Assembly: GCA_008330645.1 (NCBI GenBank)
Contig: VLTN01000013.1
Span: 1-64,000, forward strand
Direction of reading: 5' to 3'
Length of the DNA: 64,000 nt
Source of the DNA: Cafeteria roenbergensis
Lineage: Eukaryota > Sar > Bigyra > Bicosoecida > Cafeteriaceae
In this document: in pieces, positions 38,301 to 47,300 of the stretch
Layout: every line of letters begins with the position of its first letter
Position numbering within the stretch: the first letter of the stretch is position 1
Made by a program: the position numbers and the translations under genes
Notes under the pieces: generated by a model
Databases searched by the model: none
What the model saw: only the letters and a program-made list of their open reading frames with translations
Told to the model about the DNA's origin: nothing

Positions 38301-41300
38301 GCAATTGAACTGCCTTTTGCTTCGCCAGAGGCGTGGCCAAGCCCTCACGAGGCGAGCCACCTGCCGACATCGGCCGCCGGTTCATCGTGGCCGACTACGT
38401 TGTCCTTCGCGCCACAGCTCGGCAACGTCGCTGGGGGGACAGCCGTCGTCGTGTCAGGCGTGCCCCTGAGCTTGTTTCTGGAGCCGTTTGCTGGCGGCAG
38501 CGCAAGTCGCGTGTGCCCGCTGTCGGCAAGCCCTGACGACCCGGCATGCCGAGCAGCCAGCGCTCATGCTTCGCTAGGAGGCGAGTGGCTTCCGGCACGC
38601 GAGCGGAACGAGGCCGCCCGACACTCGACCGCCGTGCAGCTGACGTTTGCAAGCGTCGCTGCAGCCCCCGCCGAGTGCGTGTTTGGCAACGTCTCCGTGC
38701 GTGCGCGAGTTGAGCTCGACTCCCCTTCAGCGCTGTCCCCAGCTGCAGCGGCTGGGACCGAGCCAGTCCTCACCGCCCGCCTGCGCTGCGATGCGCCTCC
38801 GGCCAAACTGACGGTTCCAGGCGGGCGAGGATCGGCACGGTTCATGGTCAGGGTGCGGAACACGACGCTGTGGCGCTTCTCTGGTCAGGTGGCACGCCTG
38901 GCTGCAGCGCATGGAGTGTGCATCCGGGCTGGGGCAACGCCTCGCCGGCGCAGGCGCGCGACCCCGAGGATCGAAGGCCCTGACGTGGTTTCTGCTGCCG
39001 CCCCCTGGGCACCGCTGGCCCTTGGGTCCTGGCAAGGGGCGCCGTGCGCAGTGGGGCGCGGTGGCGACGCGACCAGCTCACCTCTGCCAGATGGAGTTGC
39101 AGCTGAGGCTGCGTTCTTCTCCTACTCCGTGACGCCAGCGCTGGTTACCTCGCTTCCGACGACGGCGGCTGGGGGCACGGCGATCCGCCTGCAACTTGCC
39201 TTGCCGGCCACGTCTCTGCCTCCAGAGACATGCACCGGTACAGCCGAGCTGTGGGGCCGTCCTCGGCACACACAGCGGCCGCCACGAGGAGACTCTCGGC
39301 GGCTTGTGGCCTCCGCAAAGCTTGTGCACGTAGTGACCCACATCGTGGGTGACGGTGGCGTGGCCAGCGCTGGGTCGGGGTGGCAAACGGTTCCCAGCCC
39401 CGCAAGGGCTCTCCCGATCCCTGCCGGTGGCAAGGCCCCCCGGCTCGGGGCGAGCTCCCGCGAGCCCCATGCGATCCTTTCCCTGGAAGGCTCGTGGCCC
39501 GCATCGACGCCCAGCGGGAGGTGGCAGCTTCGGCTGCGGCTGTGTCGCGGAGCAACCGCCTGGCCCTTGCACTCGGTGGCAAGCGACCCGTGGCGAGCTG
39601 GGCTGGTCCGGATTGATGCAGTGCACTCGGTGGCGCGCGCACTGGAGCTGCCGCTGCCCCCCCTGGATGCTGCCCACTCCCAGTTTCGCGCTGCTGCAAG
39701 CAGAGGTGTCGCAACTGCAGACTCAGAGAGAGCCGCAAATCGCGCGTACCAAGCCCTGCAGGATAGCAGACCTCGCGTCCTCGCGGCCCTCGCGTCGTCC
39801 TCAACGATTTTCGTTCATCCGCGGCCCCACACCACGGCCGTTGCTCCGACCGCAGTGTCATACTTTGGCGGCGACCGTGTCGAGGTTGGTGTTGCCTTCT
39901 TCGAGGTTTCGCCGCGGATCATGATGGCTGCAGGTGGCACGCGCGTCGTTGTGTCGGGCCTGGGACTTGCAGGCGGTCGGGACTTCATGTGCAGGTTCGG
40001 GAGCGTGGCGGTCCCAGCCCATTTTGTTGGGAGTGGCGGGCCAGCGAGGTCTCGTGCTCAAGGCCAGGCCAGCGACGAGTCGCTGCTGCAGCGAGGGGCC
40101 GCGTCGGAGCGCGACGCAGTGAATGGCTCGCGTCCAGCAGAAGGAAAGGACGGGTCAGCCGATCCGGCAGGCTGGATGGACGGCATGACAGCCGTTCACC
40201 GTGCGGCGCTGCGAAAGCACACCGCTTCAGGCCGCAACAGGCATGAGGGCGGGCTCACTCTCTGGGAGGCCGAGGAGGCCAGGCAGGGCGAGTGGGCGGG
40301 CGAGCTGCAAGCGCGACTGAGGAGCTTGAGGCGTCGATTTGTCGGCGACGCCAGCCCCGGGGACAACGGTATTGGATCCCAAGCGGCCCTCGACGCCGCA
40401 AGAAACGCTGCCCTCGAGTCTCACGCAATTCTGCTCCAGCGCGCAACGAGCGCACGAGCGGCTCGGAGACAGTCTCTGCTTCAAGACGGCCCCTCCGCTC
40501 CGCCTGGGGTTCACCATCTCGAGTGCGTTGCTCCGGCAGCTGCCACAGTAGGGGGCAGGTCGCTCCTGCAGCGGGCACAGCTTGGGACGGCGATTCCTGT
40601 CCCCTTTTCCATTTCCCTCAACGGCGGAGCAACATGGACGGGCGCAGCAGCGAGCACTGAAGGGTCCGTAGCACCGTCAGATGTTGTGTTCTATGCGGCC
40701 CTGCCTCGCGGAGCAGCCATCGACTTGCGCGGCCACGACGCACCAAGCAGTGGCCATGCGGGGGTCGCGTCGGCAGCCGCGGGAGGTGAAGTTGGCGTCG
40801 GCAGGCCGCTTGTGCTGACCGCTCGCTCACTTGCGCCGCCGCGGCCAGACGGCAGCAGCACCAACGCCTTCACAGCCGCGACTGCGGACTGGGGCCTGGC
40901 TCACGCACTTGCGGCGAGTTGGGCGGCAGAAGTTCCTCTTCTCGACCCCACGGGTTCGGCTGCAGCCGGCGGCACAGCGATGGGCAGCCACCTTTCGCCC
41001 CTTGGGCTCGGCGTCGCGGCAGCCCCATGGGTGCAGGCTGCATCTCGCTGCCGCTTTGCAGGGACATTCGTGGTCGGAGGCTATGCGGCAGCCAGCGGGG
41101 CCCTCGCCTGCAACGTCCCGCAGCTCGAGGACATGCTCGCTTCCCTGCTGGACGCTCACCGGTGCCTTTCACCAGCAGGTGCATCCGTCGGCATGATGCT
41201 GGCGCCCGCAGCCGCCTCAGCTGCGGGGAGGAAGTCTACAGCCAGGGGAGGCGCTGTCTTCTCGGCGAGCGTAGAAGTGTCCATCGACGAAGGCCAGACA

Positions 41301-44300
41301 TACGCGCTCGTTGGCACGGGTCGCTCAAGAGACAGGGTTTCCGTGGAGCTTCCGATCACGTCGTGGCAGGTGAAGGTGGCGTGCACGCACTTATCGCACT
41401 CTTCCCGCTGCCCCGGCGCCCCGCCCTCCAGGCTCTGCCAGTGCCTGGTCAGCGGCGTGGCAGGAGAGTCGGCACTCGCCTCGTGTTTTTCGCCATCGCC
41501 TTCCCCGTCCCTTCTGCAGCGAGCGGGGCACAAGCGGCACGACGTGAAGGAACCAACCATTGCCTCGTACCTGCCCCGATTCTTTCCCGAGTCGGCTCCC
41601 GTCGATCCAAGCCGGTCGGGATCCGTTGTTGTGTCAGTCCTGGGTGCCGCAACGTTTCTGGCCGATGCTCGGCGCCTGGCGCTTCCGGCGCAAGCCGGCG
41701 AGCGTTCTCGGAATGACTGGAACTGTTCGGGAGCAACGCCCGGCTGCGTCCAGGCGTGGTGCATGTTTGGGGACCTTCCCGTTGCGGCGGCGCTGCGGCG
41801 GGGCCGCCACTCCGCGTTTCTGCCGCCAAACGTCTCAGACCTGGAGGTGCTCGAGTGCACAGCTCCGCCGCTCTCAATGGTCGTCGAGGCTCACCAAAGC
41901 CCGAACCTGGCCTTTGACTGGGGCGCAGAAGGCCCTGGGTCCCGGTGGAGCTTGTCAGCAGGGATGGCTCCGCCCCCGCCCCGCGTCGGCGGCCCGCTGT
42001 TTCCTGGGACTGGCCTTCCCGAAAGGAGCCACCGAGCGTTTCAAACGTCGCAAGCGCGCGCAAACGTCACCGGCCGGGGCATGCTCGGCGGCACCTTGGA
42101 GGAGTCCATGTGGAACAACACACGGCCGGCTGGGCCCACGGCTCACGGAGTCGAGCACTTCGAGACGTCCACACCACGGAGCCAAGCACCAATCGGGCAC
42201 ATTGCCGTGCCCCTTCACATTGCTGTAACCGTTTCGTGTGAGACAGGGAAACAGGCGTCGGCCGCGGATGGCGCTTCCGGCTCCAAGCCAGACTCAAGCG
42301 GCGGCAGCGGCCAATCGACTCTCTCCGATGCAGCGCGGTCCCCTTTGGCCCAGCGCGTTGTGGCCCGCACACCAGCGATTGCTGGCGCCACTGTGTCGCG
42401 CATTGGGGCTTCTGCTGTCGACATGTCGGCCTTTTCGTTTCTCCCGGAAGTGGGCGGCCAGCAGCTGCAAGCGGCCATCGCAGGCGCCGCCGAGAGCACG
42501 CTTCTTGGAATCCAGCTCCCGAGCCCGATTGGCGCGGCTCTGCTCCTGAGTCAGCCAGATGCTGGCGGCCTGCAATGGGTGTCGACTGCAGCAAGCGCGC
42601 GCGGCCCGCGGTTTCGCCTTGGGAATGCCCTCAGCAGTGGCACGACCGCTGAAGCCAGCACGGAGGCGACGCTGGTCGCCTTGCCCACCGTCGCCGCAGG
42701 GGCGTACCTGCTGACCGCATCCCACGACGGCCAAGTCTGGCACCCCGTGCCTGGGCCGGGATCGAGGACCGACTTGGGAGTGGTCCTTTCGCGGGCAGGC
42801 ACTGCCGGCGGTCCGGGACTAGGCTGCGTTGCGGTTCCACCAAATGCGTGGATGGCGCCGCTGACGTGGGACCTCCCGCGGGGGGAGGAGTCTGCCAGTC
42901 GCTGGCCTGCCATGCTCAACGTCTCCGATATACCCGGGCCCGCCTTTGATGTGCGAGTGGGGACGCTGCGCTGCTTTTACGCTGGGCCGCCCTTGCGAAG
43001 CCCGCTGCACCTGTCCGGTCTCCGCAGTGTGGGAAAAGCAGCAAGTGGCTTTTCCCGTTCCGAGCTGGACGGTGCCAGCGTGGCCATCACAGCCGCGACT
43101 ATTTGGTACGAGGTTCCCGCCGTCATCGCTGGCGCGTTGGGCGCGGAGCCGGAGCTGCAGGGAGCAAGGCGCAGCGATCAGCGCCGCGGCAGGAGGGGGG
43201 CAGCAAAGCGTCTCGCACTTGCCGCTGCACCTCTGGTACCGTGGTATCCAATGGCGCGGGATAACAACAACACGCCGTGCACTGCAGAGGACCCGCTCGA
43301 GCACCAGAGCCGGTGCACCACGTGGATCGCTGACCTGCCGCTGGCAGCGGCAGCCACCACATCTCGCGGCGTCGGCGGAGGCGGCACGCTCTGGGTGTCG
43401 CATGTGTCCATGACTCCAACAATCAGGCTGGCATGCTCGCCCGCTGGCGCTGGCTGCCAAAGGCAGGCAGGGCAGAACGCGCGCGAAGCGCGAGGTGCCG
43501 AGTTCAGGCTGCGGCGCCTTCGCGACTTCGCGCGTGGCTCGGGCTGGGAGGTGCCGGTATTCCGCCCGGCGGCCAGCTTGTTCCTGCCTGAAGTGGGGAC
43601 TGCTGACGCCGTGATCGCCCGGCTCGAACACGACGACTTCCTCCTCAAAGCCTCGCTGACCGACCTGCCAAGGGGCTCGGGCCCTCTGGCAGACGCGGCA
43701 GGCTGCTGGAAGCGACGTCCAGGAGAGGCACGCCGTGCCGAGAGCCTGGCATGTGCAGCGCTTGCTCCCGTGGTGGTGGCCCTGTCGAGCACGCTCGCTG
43801 CCCGGGCCGAGGAGCGATTTCCCGAGGCCTTCGGATTGCGGCGTGGCTCCTTGTTCGCTTCGGCCGAGCCTAGTGCCCTTGGCAGGGGAAACGACGCCGC
43901 GGCTCGCGGATTTTCAGCTCCGGCCGGAGACGCCGACCATAGCACTCTGGCGCTTTCGGACGACGACAGTGCTGCTGGCCTCGGGCTGGCCCTTGCGCGC
44001 GTGTCTGGCGTTGCTCCGGCGCTCGCTGCAACGCGCGGGCAGCCGGACAGGGCCGCCGCTGAGGGTTCCCTCATCCAAGCTCATGCCAGTCACACCAGCT
44101 TGCGCCCAGGAAGGCCAGCTGGACACTCGCACCTGCACGTCGGTCTGGACGCTTCCGGCCATCAGAGCAGCCAGCCAGCGGCATTGGGGCGAAGCGCCCA
44201 CCGGGTTTTGCATCGCGCTGACCTGTCAAGCGTTCCTGTGGGTGTCCACGCGGCCGCGGCTGGAGGCCACAGCGCAAGCGATGCTGTGCTCGCCGGCGGG

Positions 44301-47300
44301 CAGGCGGCCCCGCCCGGCTTTTATGCCCGCAGCGAAGACTCGAGCATGTGGTCGATCACCGTGGCAGCGGAATTGCGGTTTGCGCCGGCCCTGAGGGCCG
44401 GCTGGCCAGAGCAGCCTGGGGAACCGGTGCTGCGGTTTCGCACGCCAGAGCTGTGGCCCATGCTTCGCCATCGGGAGCAGGGCCGAGCGCCACAAGCTCC
44501 GCTTTCACGCATCGCGATCACTGTTGGGCTGGCAGGGGCAGACCACAGGCTTGTCCTGCAGCCGGATGCCGACCGCCCCCTCGATGACGACCGTGCTGGA
44601 ACGCCGTCCGTGGTCTCGCCTCCTTCATCCACAGCCGCTGCAGCAGCCGCCAAGGCTGGTTTGCAGCAGCTTGCCGGAAGGACGTTTCCGGCCGACGAGG
44701 CCTCCCCGATTGCCCGCGACGGGGCCAGGGGAGCTGTTCGGGTCGCTGGGTCCGCAGATTCATCAACGCTTCCGCTCACCCACGGAGCAGTCGTGTGGTC
44801 GGGCTCTCCCGCAGGCCACACTGACGCCGATGCCCGAATTGTCGTCGCCAACGCGCCGCCTGCGTCCGTTCCCCTTCGAGCCTCTGGCCCCCCTGGCTCG
44901 CCTCCCCGCCCGCTTCGGCCTTCGGTGCGGTTGCAGCTGACCCTCAATGTTGCGGCGATGGCAAAGGCCCCGCTGCCCTTTCCGCTGGCCCTTCCTGCGA
45001 GGCCAGAGTTTGACGCGGCCCTCCGCACCGACGTTGCAGCGGCCCTGGGAGTGGAGCCTCACCGCCTGACGGTCCTGCGCACTGATCCCGAAACCGGAAG
45101 CGTCGTGCTTCGCTGCGTCGACGGGCTCTCAGACTCGGAGCCACCCTGCAATGCAGCTCTGTTGGACGCGGCCTTGAACGATGAGAGCTCCGCCTTTCGC
45201 ACCGGGCTCGTCGGCTTCAACGCAGTCCCTGGCGACGACCGCACGAGCGGCAGGTGCTCGAACCCAGGCCTCCGGTCGAAGCAAGCCTGCCTCAATGCTG
45301 GAGCGTGCAGCTGCAAGGGCGTTCCCCGAGATGACAGGGAGCTTTGCGAGCGGTCCGTCAGCATCTCGGGGCAGCCCTGCGCGTTTTCAAGCGACAACTC
45401 CTGGACAGCGTCGCCCGGTGCGGCGCCAACGGCCTCGGGCTCCGCCTGCTCGGACCCCCGCTTCAGCTCGATGGCCACTTGCCTCGAGAGTGGGAAGTGC
45501 AGCGACCCGAAGCTGCGCGGGGCCCAGGCGTGCCTTGCTGCTGGTGCCTGCATCCCTCCTGCGACGCATCGCGGGCCTGGAGCCAACACGAGGAACAGGC
45601 CGGTGTTCGATTTCAGCCAGTTCCGCACGAAGCAGGAGTGCGAAGAGCCTTCCAAGAGGGTGCGGCCGTCCGGAAGGTGCATTGCCGGGCTTGGCGGCCC
45701 TGAATCAGGCTCCTCGTGCGCTGCCTTCCGCGACCGACAACAGTGCACGGACCCTGCCGCCAGGCCGCCAGCGCCGGGGAGCCACGTTTGCGTCCGTCAC
45801 CCCGACGGGCCGTCGTTTGCGTATTCCCAGTTCCGCACGCAGCAAGCTTGCGAGGCTCCCGAGTCCAGGCCGCAGTGCCACGCGCGGGTTCGGCAAGCTC
45901 TGCTGCAGGTGCGTGCGGATCAATTCCCCGGAGCCTTGCGCCTTGCACATGCCACTCGGCATATGCAGAACCCGATGCCCGAGTTCGAGGCACAGCCAGA
46001 CTTCATCTGGCCGACGGATTCCAGTGCGAGCCAGCACGCGGGACTGGCAAGCGAACCCGGCCAGTCCATGGCGGGAGTGCGGAGGGAGCCACTCCAGCTA
46101 GAAGGCCAGGGGCGGGACAGCGAGCGCTGGCCACCTGACTCCGAGGGACTTGCCGGGACTGGCAGATCACGTTCCCCGTCAGCCTCCCCGGTACCGTCGG
46201 CGCTAGCCGGTGACCCCGAGCTTGACGCGCTGGCGCACGCCAAGCCAGGCCTCGCCGTGCCCCGGGCTGCTCAGGGGATCCCAGAGTGTGGCCCAGCCGG
46301 AGTTTGGGCGCCTTCGGCTTCGCTGCTGGCCAAGGGGCCACCGTGCGTGTGGCAGGCCATGGACGCAGTCCCGTGTCGATACGGCCAAGCGGGGCCGTGC
46401 ACCCCTGATTCCGATCGCGAGGAGCTCGAGATGCAAGCCGCACAGCTGCCAGGAGTGTGGGAGAGTGGCAACTCGTTTGCCTCCGACAACTCGTGGGACT
46501 CGTCCAAAACGGGAGCCCCAGCACCCTGCGTGTGCGACTGGCGCAGCAACCCCTACCATCTGCGCAGGTGCAACTGGTGGCACTGCGGCCCTCCGAAAAA
46601 GGCCGTGAGCGCCGACGGCATCATTCAGTTTTACAGAAATAAGCACAACAACGAGCATGTGTCAGACTTCAACGCAATGGTCAAGGTTGGCGGTTCGGAC
46701 ATGTGGATGATTCTGGACACGAGCACCTCCACAACTTGGGTCATGTCGGTCGCATGCTTCACGGTCGGGTGTCAAAAAGTCAAGACCTACTCCGGGTCGT
46801 TCATTCCGGCCATGCCACCACTTCCCGCGCCAATCGATCTGCTCGAGGGTGGACTGTTCCAGATCCTGTCCATGGTTGGCATCAACGGCCACACGAGCGT
46901 CAACCTGGGGGGCGTCAGCGTGTCGGGCGCGCCGTTCCAGTTTGGCGTCCTCGACCTCGGCACCCTCAACCCCATGGCATTCAACCACACGGGGGTTGTC
47001 GGGCTAGCGTACTGGGAGGAGAACTGGCCGTGGCAGCTCATCATTATAGACCCGATGCTCTCGATCTTGGACTTCATGCGCTGCGGAAGCATCTTTTACC
47101 CAATCCCCATGGTTCCCATCCCCACGCCAAAGGACTTCCCTCTGTGGGCGATGCCCCCGAGCTTCCCCTCCGGCTTCATGCTGAAGTTCTCCTTTTTCTT
47201 CGGTGACACCGGCGGGTGCTTCTTTATGAACAAGGCGCCCGCGGCATTCCAACGTTCGGGCATGTCGCGGGTGATGCTGATGCCAATGCCAGCCATCAAG

